Shown here in pieces: positions 39,532 through 48,098 of a stretch of 64,000 nt of DNA (positions are counted from its first letter, which is position 1; the number at the start of each line of letters is the position of its first letter). The stretch spans positions 3,224,001-3,288,000 of the forward strand of contig NZ_CP043959.1 of assembly GCF_008632955.1 (NCBI RefSeq). Direction: 5' to 3'. The notes beneath the pieces are model-generated. The model saw nothing but the letters and a program-made list of their open reading frames with translations, did no database searches and was not told where the DNA came from. This stretch comes from Streptomyces tendae (GTDB lineage: Bacteria > Actinomycetota > Actinomycetes > Streptomycetales > Streptomycetaceae). A program made the translations under genes and the position numbers.

Positions 39532-39771
39532 GGTGGACCACCCTAAGGCGAGGGACCGGCGCGGTTTGTGAGCCGGGGCCCGTATCCCCGATGATGAGCC
39601 CGGCACCGGCGTCGGCGAACCGCGTCGATCCGACCGGCGAACGGTCGGTGAACGCGGGCTTCCGTCTATCCGATAGCCTCTGCCGACATGCCGCCCGGAT
39701 GCCTCCGAACGGGTGCATAACCATGTACATGACCGGCGTGGACGCGTCGCCCCCCAGGGAGTGAGATTCGG

Positions 39772-41592
39772 TTGCCGACCGCCATCCTCACCGGCCCCCC
39801 GGTCCCCGGTTCGCCCCTCGAGGCGGACCTGCGCTCCCTCGGTTTCGACGTACGGACCGCGTCCGGTGCCGCCGAGGCCGAGACGCTGCTCGCCGGGGTG
39901 CCGGGGGAGCAGCGGGTCGCCCTGGTGGACACCCGGTTCGTGGGCCATGTGCACGCGCTGCGCCTCGGCCTGACCGACCCCCGCTTCCCGCTCTCCGCGG
40001 TCCCCGGCGCCGTCACCGCCCAGGGCCCCGGCCGGCAGGCCCTGACCCGCGCCGTCGCCCGGGAGAACTCCGCCGGCCAGGGGGCGGGCGCCGGCAGCAC
40101 CCTCGTGGAGGGCCTCCCGGACCGGGTCGTCGCCGCCCTCGACACCGACGTGCACCGCCCCGAGCTGGGCAGCCTCGTCGCCCTCGTGCCCGCCGACCCC
40201 CAGACCCGCAACGCGGCCCGGCAGGCCGTCGCCGGCGTGGACGAGGAGGCAGTCCGCCTCCGCTCCGCCGTCAAGGCCCGCGACGGCTTCTTCACCACCC
40301 ACTGCGTCAGCCCTTACTCGCGGTACGTCGCCCGCTGGTGCGCCCGCCGGGGCCTGACCCCCAACCAGGTCACCACCGCCTCGCTGCTCACCGCGCTGGT
40401 CGCGGCCGGCTGCGCCGCCACCGGCACGCGCGCCGGCTTCGTCGCCGCGGGGGTGCTGCTGCTCGCCTCGTTCGTCCTGGACTGCGCCGACGGCCAGCTC
40501 GCCCGGTACTCGCTGCGGTACTCCACGCTGGGCGCCTGGCTCGACGCGACCTTCGACCGGGCCAAGGAGTACGCCTACTACGCGGGTCTCGCCCTGGGCG
40601 CCGCCCGCGGCGGCGACGACGTGTGGGCCCTGGCGCTCGGCGCCATAATCCTCCAGTCCTGCCGGCACGTCGTCGACTTCTCCTTCGCCGAGTCCCGGTC
40701 CGGCGCGCCCGCGGCGGCCGGCCCCGCCGCCGCCCTGTCCGGCCGGCTCGACCGGGTCGGGTGGACCGTCTGGGCCCGCCGCATGGTCGTCCTGCCGATC
40801 GGCGAGCGCTGGGCGCTGATCGCCGTCCTGACGGCCCTCACGACCCCCCGCATCACCTTCTACGCGCTGCTCGTGGGCTGCGCCTTCGCCGCCGTGTACA
40901 CCACCGCGGGACGCGTGCTGCGCTCGCTGCGGCTCCGCCCGGCCGCCGACCCGACCGACGCCGGGCCGGAGCGGGAGACGGCCCGGTCGGCGTGTGCGCT
41001 GGCCGACCTCGCGGACAGCGGACCGCTGGCCACCCTGCTCAAGGTCTCCTGGTCCGGCGGCGGCGTGGTCGCCGCCGTCCTCGGCGCGGCCCTGGTGACG
41101 GGCACCGCCGCCGTGTGGGGTGCGGGCTGGCAGACCGTGCTCGGCGCCGCGGCCTACGTGGTCTGCTCGGCCGCCGCCGTCCGCCGCCCCCTCACCGGCC
41201 CCCTCGACTGGCTGGTCCCGCCGCTCTTCCGCGCCGCCGAGTACGGCACGGTCCTGCTGCTGGCGGCCCGGGCGGACGTGAACGGAGCCCTTCCTGCGGC
41301 TTACGGGCTGGTGTCCGCGGTCGCCTACCATCACTACGACACGGTCTACCGCATCCGCGGCGACGCGGGCGCGCCCCCGCGCCTTCTGGTGCGGGCGATC
41401 GGGGGGCACGAAGGTCGCACGCTGGCGGTCGCCGTGCTGGCGGCCGTGCTCACCGCGTCCGGATTCACCGTCGCGCTCACGGCCCTCGCCGTGGCCGTGG
41501 CTCTCGTGGTGCTCGCCGAGAGCATCCGCTTCTGGGTGGCCGCCCATCAGGGTGGCGCGCCCGCCGTACACGACGAAGGAGAACCCGCATGA
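39772..41592 (+). CDS. CDP-alcohol phosphotransferase with DUF5941 (large, multi-domain)
   Basis: 606-aa membrane protein and first gene of a seven-gene operon. Residues 1-165 look like a degenerate nucleotidyltransferase-type domain. Residues about 195-330 hold the CDP-alcohol phosphotransferase core with the full signature D237-xx-D240-G-xx-A244-R245-x8-G254-xxx-D258-xxx-D262. The rest is a multi-helix DUF5941 region. The reaction would join a CDP-activated alcohol to a hydroxyl acceptor. TTG 39772 is chosen from an AGGGAG site ten bases upstream. The acceptor and product are unknown. Confidence 0.85.
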   Translation: MPTAILTGPPVPGSPLEADLRSLGFDVRTASGAAEAETLLAGVPGEQRVALVDTRFVGHVHALRLGLTDPRFPLSAVPGAVTAQGPGRQALTRAVARENSAGQGAGAGSTLVEGLPDRVVAALDTDVHRPELGSLVALVPADPQTRNAARQAVAGVDEEAVRLRSAVKARDGFFTTHCVSPYSRYVARWCARRGLTPNQVTTASLLTALVAAGCAATGTRAGFVAAGVLLLASFVLDCADGQLARYSLRYSTLGAWLDATFDRAKEYAYYAGLALGAARGGDDVWALALGAIILQSCRHVVDFSFAESRSGAPAAAGPAAALSGRLDRVGWTVWARRMVVLPIGERWALIAVLTALTTPRITFYALLVGCAFAAVYTTAGRVLRSLRLRPAADPTDAGPERETARSACALADLADSGPLATLLKVSWSGGGVVAAVLGAALVTGTAAVWGAGWQTVLGAAAYVVCSAAAVRRPLTGPLDWLVPPLFRAAEYGTVLLLAARADVNGALPAAYGLVSAVAYHHYDTVYRIRGDAGAPPRLLVRAIGGHEGRTLAVAVLAAVLTASGFTVALTALAVAVALVVLAESIRFWVAAHQGGAPAVHDEGEPA

Positions 41593-42341
41593 TCGGCCTC
41601 GTGCTTGCGGCCGGCGCCGGAAGGCGTCTGCGCCCCTACACCGACACCCTGCCCAAGGCATTGGTGCCGGTGGGGCCCGCGGGCATAGAAGGGGAGCCGA
41701 CGGTCCTCGACCTCACGCTGGCGAACTTCGCGGAGATCGGGCTGACCGAGGTGGGTGTCGTCGTGGGCTACCGCAAGGAGGCCGTGTACGAGCGGCAGGC
41801 GGCGCTGGAGGCGAAGTACGGGCTGAAGCTGACGCTGATCGACAACGACAAGGCGGAGGAGTGGAACAACGCCTACTCGCTGTGGTGCGCGCGGGACGCT
41901 TTGAAGGACGGCGTGATCCTGGCCAACGGTGACACGGTGCACCCGGTGTCGGTGGAGCGGACGCTGCTGGACGCGCGGGGTGACGGCAGGAGGATCATCC
42001 TGGCGCTGGACACGGTGAAGAAGCTCGCCGACGAGGAGATGAAGGTCGTCGTCGACTCGGATAAGGGGATGACGCGGATCACGAAGCTGATGGACCCGGC
42101 GGAGGCGACGGGTGAGTACATCGGCGTGACGCTGATCGAGGGGGAGGCGGCGGCCGAGCTGGCGGACGCGTTGAAGACGACGTTCGAGCGGGATCCGCAG
42201 CTGTACTACGAGGACGGCTACCAGGAGCTGGTGAACCGGGGCTTCCGGATCGACGTGGCGCCGATCGGTGACGTCCGGTGGGTCGAGATCGACAACCACG
42301 ACGACCTCGCCCGTGGACGGGAGATCGCGTGCCAGTACTGA
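41589..42341 (+). CDS. Sugar-phosphate / alcohol-phosphate nucleotidyltransferase
   Basis: 250 aa, NTP-transferase fold. The N-terminal LAAGAGRRLRPYTDTLPKAL (residues 6-25) is the NTP-binding signature; NGDTVHP carries the metal-binding Asp. It overlaps the preceding gene by ATGA. In this context it probably charges a phosphorylated polyol with CTP so that the adjacent phosphotransferases can use it. Relatives include inositol-1-phosphate and choline-phosphate cytidylyltransferases; the true substrate is unknown. Confidence 0.88.
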   Translation: MIGLVLAAGAGRRLRPYTDTLPKALVPVGPAGIEGEPTVLDLTLANFAEIGLTEVGVVVGYRKEAVYERQAALEAKYGLKLTLIDNDKAEEWNNAYSLWCARDALKDGVILANGDTVHPVSVERTLLDARGDGRRIILALDTVKKLADEEMKVVVDSDKGMTRITKLMDPAEATGEYIGVTLIEGEAAAELADALKTTFERDPQLYYEDGYQELVNRGFRIDVAPIGDVRWVEIDNHDDLARGREIACQY

Positions 42342-43390
42342 CCCGGCTCATCCCGTCGCCGGTCGTCGTCGACATCCGCCCCGGCGCCCTCGACGACCTG
42401 GCCTGCGTCCTCGCCGACGAGCGCATCTCGCAGTCCGGCCGGCTCGCCATCGCGGTCAGCGGCGGCTCCGGCGCCCGGCTGCGCGACCGCGTCGCGCCGT
42501 CGCTGCCCGGCGCCGACTGGTTCGAGGTCGGCGGCGGCACCATCGACGACGCGGTCCGGCTGGCGGGCGCCATCCAGGGCGGCCGCTACGACGCGGTGGT
42601 CGGCCTCGGCGGCGGGAAGATCATCGACTGCGCCAAGTTCGCCTCGGCGCGCGTCGGCCTGCCCCTGGTCGCGGTCGCCACCAACCTGGCGCACGACGGC
42701 CTGTGCTCGCCGGTCGCGACCCTCGACAACGACGCCGGCCGCGGCTCGTACGGCGTGCCGAACCCGATCGCGGTCGTGATCGACCTCAACGTCATCCGCG
42801 AGGCCCCGGTCCGGTTCGTGCGCTCCGGCATCGGCGACGTCGTCTCCAACATCTCCGCCGTCGCGGACTGGGAACTGTCCCACCGCGTCACCGGCGAGAA
42901 GGTCGACGGGCTCGCCGCGGCCATGGCCCGGCAGGCCGGCGAGGCCGTGCTCCGCCACCCCGGCGGGGTCGGCGACGACGGCTTCCTCCAGGTGCTGGCC
43001 GAGGCGCTGGTCCTCACCGGCATCTCCATGTCCGTCTCGGGCGACTCCCGGCCCTCCTCCGGCGCCTGCCACGAGATCAACCACGCCTTCGACCTGCTCT
43101 ACCCGCAGCGCGCCGCCGCCCACGGCGAGCAGTGCGGACTGGGCGCCGCCTTCGCGATGTACCTGCGCGGCGCGCACGAGGAGTCGGCGGCCATGGCCGA
43201 GGTGCTGCGCCGGCACGGGCTGCCGGTCCTGCCCGAGGAGATCGGGTTCTCCGTCGACGAGTTCGTCCGCGTCGTCGAGTACGCCCCCGAGACCCGCCCC
43301 GGCCGCTTCACCATCCTCGAACATCTCGCCCTGACCACCGAACAGATCAAGGACGTCTACGCCGACTATGTCAAGGCCATCGGTAGCTGA
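42329..43390 (+). CDS. sn-Glycerol-1-phosphate dehydrogenase-like (iron/zinc alcohol dehydrogenase superfamily)
   Basis: 353 aa. Glycine-rich NAD-binding GLGGGKIIDCAK (about residues 92-103) is followed by the metal site: Asp in NLAHDGLCSP, His in GACHEINHAFD and His in AAHGEQCGLG. The HDG-SP spacing and the GGGKIID motif fit the G1P dehydrogenase (EgsA/AraM) branch better than other iron alcohol dehydrogenases. It overlaps the nucleotidyltransferase by 13 bases; GGGAG precedes the GTG. In this operon it could make the polyol phosphate that is then activated. Confidence 0.85.
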   Translation: MPVLTRLIPSPVVVDIRPGALDDLACVLADERISQSGRLAIAVSGGSGARLRDRVAPSLPGADWFEVGGGTIDDAVRLAGAIQGGRYDAVVGLGGGKIIDCAKFASARVGLPLVAVATNLAHDGLCSPVATLDNDAGRGSYGVPNPIAVVIDLNVIREAPVRFVRSGIGDVVSNISAVADWELSHRVTGEKVDGLAAAMARQAGEAVLRHPGGVGDDGFLQVLAEALVLTGISMSVSGDSRPSSGACHEINHAFDLLYPQRAAAHGEQCGLGAAFAMYLRGAHEESAAMAEVLRRHGLPVLPEEIGFSVDEFVRVVEYAPETRPGRFTILEHLALTTEQIKDVYADYVKAIGS

Positions 43391-44147
43391 ACTCCGTCCG
43401 GTCGTGCACCCCGCGGGGGTCAAGGACCGGCGCAGCGGTGAGCACTGGATGGGACGCCTCTACATGCGTGAGGTGTCCCTGCGGGTGGACCGCTACCTGG
43501 TGAACACCCGGGTCACCCCCAACCAGCTCACGTATCTGATGACCGTCTGCGGTGTCCTCGCGGCCCCCGCCCTGCTGGTGCCGGGCATCACGGGCGCGGT
43601 CCTCGGGGTGGTCGCGGTCCAGCTGTACCTGCTGCTGGACTGCGTCGACGGCGAGATCGCCCGCTGGCGCAAGCAGTACTCGCTCGGCGGGGTCTACCTG
43701 GACCGGGTGGGGGCCTACCTGACCGACGCCGCCGTGCTGGTCGGCCTCGGTCTGCGCGCCGCCGACCTGTGGGGCACCGGCCGCATCGACTGGCTGTGGG
43801 CCTTCCTCGGCACCCTCGCCGCGCTCGGCGCGATACTCGTGAAGGCGGAGACCGACCTGGTCGGGGTCGCCCGCCACCAGAACGGTCTGCCGCCGGTGAA
43901 GGAGTCCGCCGCCGAGCCGCGCTCCTCCGGCATGGCGCTCGCCCGCCGGGCCGCCGCCGCCCTGAAGTTCCACCGCCTGATCCTCGGCATAGAGGCGTCC
44001 CTGCTGATCCTGCTCCTCGCGATCGTGGACTCCGCCCGGGGCGACCTGTTCTTCACCCGGCTCGGCACCGCCGTCCTGGCCGGGATCGCCCTGCTGCAGA
44101 CCGTGCTGCACCTCGTGTCCATCCTCGTCTCCAGCAGGCTGAAGTGA
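43368..44147 (+). CDS. Second CDP-alcohol phosphotransferase, variant active site
   Basis: 259 aa with six or so membrane helices. The signature D91-xx-D94-G95-xx-A98-R99-x8-G108-xxx-D112 is present, but the last position, normally Asp (D4, the likely general base), is Ala116; the next Asp is D120. Whether it is catalytic is open. It overlaps the preceding gene by 23 bases and the next by GTGA, so all are co-translated. A 20-residue charged N terminus precedes the membrane part. Confidence 0.87.
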   Translation: MSRPSVAELRPVVHPAGVKDRRSGEHWMGRLYMREVSLRVDRYLVNTRVTPNQLTYLMTVCGVLAAPALLVPGITGAVLGVVAVQLYLLLDCVDGEIARWRKQYSLGGVYLDRVGAYLTDAAVLVGLGLRAADLWGTGRIDWLWAFLGTLAALGAILVKAETDLVGVARHQNGLPPVKESAAEPRSSGMALARRAAAALKFHRLILGIEASLLILLLAIVDSARGDLFFTRLGTAVLAGIALLQTVLHLVSILVSSRLK

Positions 44148-45028
44148 GCGCCGGGATGAAGGTCGGCGCGGTGATCATCACCATGGGCAACCGCCCCGAC
44201 GAACTGCGTGCCCTGCTCGACTCGGTCGCCAAGCAGGACGGCGACCCCGTCCAGGTCGTCGTCGTCGGAAACGGCGCACCCGTGCCCGACGTCCCCGAGG
44301 GCGTACGGACCGTCGAGCTGCCCGAGAACCTGGGCATCCCCGGCGGGCGCAACGTCGGCATCGAGGCCTTCGGGCCCAGCGGCCGGGACGTCGACGTCCT
44401 GCTCTTCCTCGACGACGACGGTCTGCTCGCGCACACCGACACCGCCGAGCTGTGCCGGAAGGCGTTCACGGAGGATCCGTCGCTCGGCATCATCAGCTTC
44501 CGCATCGCCGACCCGGACACCGGCGTCACCCAGCGCCGGCACGTGCCGCGGCTGCGTGCCTCCGACCCGATGCGCTCCTCGCGGGTGACCACCTTCCTCG
44601 GCGGCGCCAACGCGGTGCGCACCCAGGTCATCGCCGAGGTCGGCGGCCTGCCCGGCGAGTTCTTCTACGCCCACGAGGAGACCGACCTGGCCTGGCGCGC
44701 CCTGGACGCCGGGTGGATGATCGACTACCGGTCCGACATGGTCCTGTACCACCCGACGACCGCCCCCTCGCGGCACGCGGTCTACCACCGCATGGTGGCC
44801 CGCAACCGCGTCTGGCTCGCCCGGCGCAACCTGCCCGCCCCGCTCGTCCCGGTGTACCTGGGCGTCTGGCTGCTGCTCACCCTGCTGCGCCGTCCCTCGG
44901 GCCCCGCGCTCAAGGCGTGGTTCGGCGGCTTCCGCGAGGGGTGGAGCACCCCCTGCGGCCCCCGCCGGCCCATGAAGTGGCGTACGGTGTGGCGGCTGAC
45001 CCGACTGGGCCGGCCCCCGGTGATCTGA
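44144..45028 (+). CDS. Family 2 glycosyltransferase
   Basis: 294 aa. GT-A fold with VGAVIITMGNRPDEL at the N terminus, the NLGIPGGRNVGIEA segment and the metal-binding triplet in LLFLDDDGLL. A hydrophobic stretch near residue 240 may touch the membrane (LVPVYLGVWLLLTLL). The GTG at 44144 overlaps the stop of the preceding gene; an ATG at 44156 is an alternative. It resembles rhamnosyl-type GT2 enzymes, and it would add a sugar to the polyol phosphate intermediate. Confidence 0.87.
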   Translation: MSAGMKVGAVIITMGNRPDELRALLDSVAKQDGDPVQVVVVGNGAPVPDVPEGVRTVELPENLGIPGGRNVGIEAFGPSGRDVDVLLFLDDDGLLAHTDTAELCRKAFTEDPSLGIISFRIADPDTGVTQRRHVPRLRASDPMRSSRVTTFLGGANAVRTQVIAEVGGLPGEFFYAHEETDLAWRALDAGWMIDYRSDMVLYHPTTAPSRHAVYHRMVARNRVWLARRNLPAPLVPVYLGVWLLLTLLRRPSGPALKAWFGGFREGWSTPCGPRRPMKWRTVWRLTRLGRPPVI

Positions 45029-45122
45029 CAAGCTTCGAGTCCGGGGACCGGGCCCCACCCCGGCCCCGGCTCCTGGCGGGCCCGCGTGGGCCACGCACAT
45101 CGAGGACGAAAGTTATCCACCA

Positions 45123-46058
45123 GTGAGTGAGACAACGCACGACGGCACGGTCGCGGTGACCGCGCCCGTGTCGCCCGACGAGGGCCTCCCGGCGGCCGAG
45201 CTGGCCGCCAAGTACGGGCTGTCCGTCAGCGGTGCCCGTCCGCCTCTCGGCGCGTACGTCCGTCAGCTGTGGGGCAGGCGGCACTTCATCCTGGCCTTCT
45301 CGCAGGCCAAGCTCACCGCCCAGTACAGCAGGGCCAAGCTCGGCCAGCTGTGGCAGGTGGCGACGCCGCTGCTGAACGCGGCGGTGTACTTCTTCATCTT
45401 CGGCCTGCTCCTCGGCGCCAAGCGGGGCATCCCGAGCGACGTGTACGTGCCGTTCCTGGTGACGGGCGTGTTCGTGTTCACCTTCACGCAGAGCTCGGTG
45501 CTGGCGGGCGTGCGGGCCATCTCGGGCAACCTGGGGCTGGTGCGGGCGCTGCACTTCCCGCGGGCGTCGCTGCCCGTCTCGTTCGCGCTGCAGCAGCTCC
45601 AGCAGCTGCTGTTCTCGCTGATCGTGCTGGCCGTGATCATGGTGGGCTTCGGCAGCTATCCGAGCCTGTCGTGGCTGCTGGTGGTGCCGGCGCTGGCGCT
45701 GCAGTTCCTGTTCAACACGGGACTGGCGCTGATCTTCGCGCGGATGGGCAGCAACACCCCCGACCTGGCGCAGCTGATGCCGTTCGTGCTGCGGACCTGG
45801 ATGTACGCCTCGGGCGTGATGTTCTCCATCCCCGCGATGCTGGAGGACAAGAACGTCCCGGCCTGGCTGGCGGACGTGCTGCAGTGGAACCCGGCCGCGG
45901 TCTACATGGACCTGGTGCGCTTCGCGATGATCGACGAGTACGGCTCGTCGTACCTGCCGCCGCACATCTGGGCGTTCGCGCTGGGCTGGGCGGTGCTGGC
46001 CGCCGTGGTCGGCTTCGTCTACTTCTGGAAGGCAGAGGAGAGGTACGGCCGTGGCTGA
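45123..46058 (+). CDS. ABC-2 type exporter permease (TagG/RfbA-like)
   Basis: 311 aa, six membrane helices after a 60-residue cytoplasmic N terminus. The pattern of polysaccharide exporter permeases is clear: KLTAQYSRAKLGQLWQVATPLL (in two parts) before the first helix, and a periplasmic loop ending WNPAAVYMDLVRFAMIDE. The GTG is 94 bp after the glycosyltransferase gene, with only a weak ribosome-binding site. It pairs with the ATPase gene that overlaps it by eight bases. Confidence 0.9.
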   Translation: MSETTHDGTVAVTAPVSPDEGLPAAELAAKYGLSVSGARPPLGAYVRQLWGRRHFILAFSQAKLTAQYSRAKLGQLWQVATPLLNAAVYFFIFGLLLGAKRGIPSDVYVPFLVTGVFVFTFTQSSVLAGVRAISGNLGLVRALHFPRASLPVSFALQQLQQLLFSLIVLAVIMVGFGSYPSLSWLLVVPALALQFLFNTGLALIFARMGSNTPDLAQLMPFVLRTWMYASGVMFSIPAMLEDKNVPAWLADVLQWNPAAVYMDLVRFAMIDEYGSSYLPPHIWAFALGWAVLAAVVGFVYFWKAEERYGRG

Positions 46059-46830
46059 CGACAAGACGGGTACGCGGGTGCCCACCGTCATCGCGGACGA
46101 CCTGCACATCGTCTACCGGGTCAACGGCGCCCGGGGCGGGAAGGGCAGCGCCACGGCGGCGCTCAGCCGGATCCTCAAGCGCGGCGAGGAGCGGGGCGTG
46201 CGCAAGGTGCACGCCGTGCGCGGGGTGTCGTTCGTGGCCTACCGCGGCGAGGCCATCGGCCTGATCGGTTCCAACGGCTCCGGCAAGTCCACCCTGCTGC
46301 GCGCCGTCGCCGGGCTGCTGCCCGCCGAGAGCGGCAAGGTGTACACCGACGGCCAGCCGTCCCTGCTCGGCGTCAACGCGGCCCTGATGAACGACCTCAC
46401 CGGTGAGCGGAACATCATCCTCGGCGGGCTCGCGATGGGCATGTCCCGTGAGGAGATCAAGGCCCGGTACCAGGAGATCGTCGACTTCTCCGGCATCAAC
46501 GAGAAGGGTGACTTCATCACCCTGCCGATGCGCACCTACTCCTCCGGCATGGCGGCCCGCCTGCGCTTCTCCATCGCCGCCGCCAAGGACCACGACGTCC
46601 TGATGATCGACGAGGCGCTGGCGACGGGTGACCGCAAGTTCCAGAAGCGGTCCGAGGCGCGGATCCGCGAGCTGCGCAAGGAGGCCGGCACGGTGTTCCT
46701 GGTCAGCCACAACAACAAGTCGATCCGGGACACCTGCGACCGGGTGCTGTGGCTGGAGCGCGGCGAGCTGCGCATGGACGGCCCGACCGACGAGGTGCTG
46801 CGGGAGTACGAGAAGTTCACGGGCAAGTAG
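46051..46830 (+). CDS. ABC exporter ATPase (TagH/Wzt-like)
   Basis: 259 aa. Walker A is GSNGSGKSTLL (near residue 74), the signature is YSSGMAARLRF with the SSGM form seen in polysaccharide exporters, and Walker B is VLMIDEALATGD. A C-terminal carbohydrate-binding extension is missing, as in many TagH proteins. Together with the permease it would flip or export a finished lipid-linked polymer. The operon ends at a 15-bp terminator 11 bases downstream. Confidence 0.92.
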   Translation: MADDKTGTRVPTVIADDLHIVYRVNGARGGKGSATAALSRILKRGEERGVRKVHAVRGVSFVAYRGEAIGLIGSNGSGKSTLLRAVAGLLPAESGKVYTDGQPSLLGVNAALMNDLTGERNIILGGLAMGMSREEIKARYQEIVDFSGINEKGDFITLPMRTYSSGMAARLRFSIAAAKDHDVLMIDEALATGDRKFQKRSEARIRELRKEAGTVFLVSHNNKSIRDTCDRVLWLERGELRMDGPTDEVLREYEKFTGK

Positions 46831-46840
46831 CCCGGTTGTC

Positions 46841-46874
46841 CAGGGCCCCGCCGGAACGGTCCGGCGGGGCCCTG
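46841..46874 (+). terminator. Terminator of the phospho-polyol operon
   Basis: Fifteen perfect base pairs (CAGGGCCCCGCCGGA with TCCGGCGGGGCCCTG) with an ACGG loop. Confidence 0.9.
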
Positions 46875-47189
46875 CGTCTGCAAAAGATGCGTCAACTCCT
46901 CGTACGGGGAGGAATCTTGACGCCGATCGGTGTGTTGTCGTGGTGCTGTGGAGACCCCCGGCGAGGCAAGGCGCGTTGTACAACGTAAGCTGTACCGGTC
47001 CCGAAAGGCGGCAATCAGGGCCATAATGCCCGACACCATTCATCGGTGCCGTCGGGTGGACGCCTGGGCGGCGTGTCCGAAATAGTGTGAATTGGGTCAG
47101 CAGTGTAGAACGGGAGATGTGACGGCAATGGCTTCGGAGACTCCCCGGCTGAACTCAGCATGCGCCGTCCTCTTCCCGGGCAGTCCGCG
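46875..47189 (+). promoter_or_regulatory. Leader and promoter region of the hopanoid cluster
   Basis: No gene of normal size. It contains a perfect 12-bp palindrome CGTTGTACAACG (46974-46985) that could be an operator, a TTGACG (46917-46922) without a convincing -10 partner, and a short open frame at 47128-47193 with a better ribosome-binding site than hpnC itself. The base composition is more AT-rich than in the flanks. No sigma-factor consensus can be defended. Confidence 0.45.
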
Positions 47190-47193
47190 ATGA
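47128..47193 (+). CDS. Leader ORF (21 aa) overlapping the start of hpnC
   Basis: ATG 47128 follows CGGGAGATGTGACGGCA, a good Shine-Dalgarno. The reading is MASETPRLNSACAVLFPGSPR, with its TGA at 47191-47193 overlapping the ATG at 47190 that I take as the start of hpnC (ATGA). This would couple translation. It may instead be the N terminus of hpnC in another frame if a base is missing or extra, given the other frameshifts in this window. Confidence 0.35.
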   Translation: MASETPRLNSACAVLFPGSPR

Positions 47194-48098
47194 CGGCGGC
47201 CCACGCGCGTCCCGACGCCATGGAGCGGGCGACACTCGACAAGGCCGCCGCCGAGAACTTCCCGGTGGCCCCCTTCTTCCTGCCCAAGGCCTGGCGCGCC
47301 GACCTCATGGCCGTCTACGGCTTCGCCCGTCTGGTCGACGACATCGGCGACGGCGACCTGGCCCCCGGCGGCGCCGACGCCCGCGCCCTCGGCGTCCCCG
47401 TCGAGCGGGCCGACGACCGCCTCGCCCTGCTGGACGCGCTGGAAGCCGATCTTCATCGGCTGTTCGACCCGGCCGGCCCGCGTCCCCGCCACCCCCTGAT
47501 GCTCCGGCTGGAGCCGACGGTCCGGCTCCGCGCGCTGACCCCCGAGCCGTTCCTCGGCCTGATCGCCGCGAACCGCCAGGACCAGCTCGTCAAGCGCTAC
47601 GAGACCTACGACGACCTGCTCGCCTACTGCGAGCTGTCGGCCAACCCGGTCGGCCGTCTGGTGCTCGCCGTCACCGGGACCGCCACCCCCGAGCGCATCC
47701 GCCGCTCCGACGCCGTCTGCACGGCCCTGCAGATCGTCGAGCACCTCCAGGACGTCGCCGAGGACCTCGGCCGCGACCGCATCTACCTGCCCGCCGCGGA
47801 CATGAAGCTCTTTCATGTCACCGAGGCGGATCTCGCCGCACCCACCGCCGGCGCATCGGTGCGCGCCCTCGTCGCGTACCAGGCCGAGCGCGCCCGGGAC
47901 CTGCTGGACGAGGGCGCACCCCTGGTGAGCAGCGTCCGGGGCAGGCTCCGCCTGCTGCTCGCGGGGTTCGTGGCAGGAGGCAGGGCGGCCGTCCGTGCGA
48001 TCGCCGCCGCCGAATACGACGTACTTCCCGGCCCGCCCAAGCCCGGCAAGACGCAGCTGTTGCGCGAGGCGGGCGTGACTCTGCGAGGAAAGGGGTGA
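47190..48098 (+). CDS. hpnC: Hydroxysqualene synthase HpnC
   Basis: Squalene/phytoene synthase family, about 302 aa. The aspartate motifs are LVDDIGDGD near residue 48 and EDLGRDR near 199. With HpnD and HpnE it makes squalene from farnesyl diphosphate by the three-step bacterial route: HpnC acts on presqualene diphosphate to give hydroxysqualene. The start is taken as ATG 47190, coupled to the short leader ORF; ATG 47160 would add ten residues. The stop overlaps hpnD by GTGA. Confidence 0.92.
   Translation: MTAAHARPDAMERATLDKAAAENFPVAPFFLPKAWRADLMAVYGFARLVDDIGDGDLAPGGADARALGVPVERADDRLALLDALEADLHRLFDPAGPRPRHPLMLRLEPTVRLRALTPEPFLGLIAANRQDQLVKRYETYDDLLAYCELSANPVGRLVLAVTGTATPERIRRSDAVCTALQIVEHLQDVAEDLGRDRIYLPAADMKLFHVTEADLAAPTAGASVRALVAYQAERARDLLDEGAPLVSSVRGRLRLLLAGFVAGGRAAVRAIAAAEYDVLPGPPKPGKTQLLREAGVTLRGKG

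Noticed and set aside
44530..45135. Open frames on both strands near the glycosyltransferase-permease junction as an extra gene
   Set aside because: They follow shadow frames of the glycosyltransferase; the 94-base gap holds no start with a good ribosome-binding site and no coding bias.
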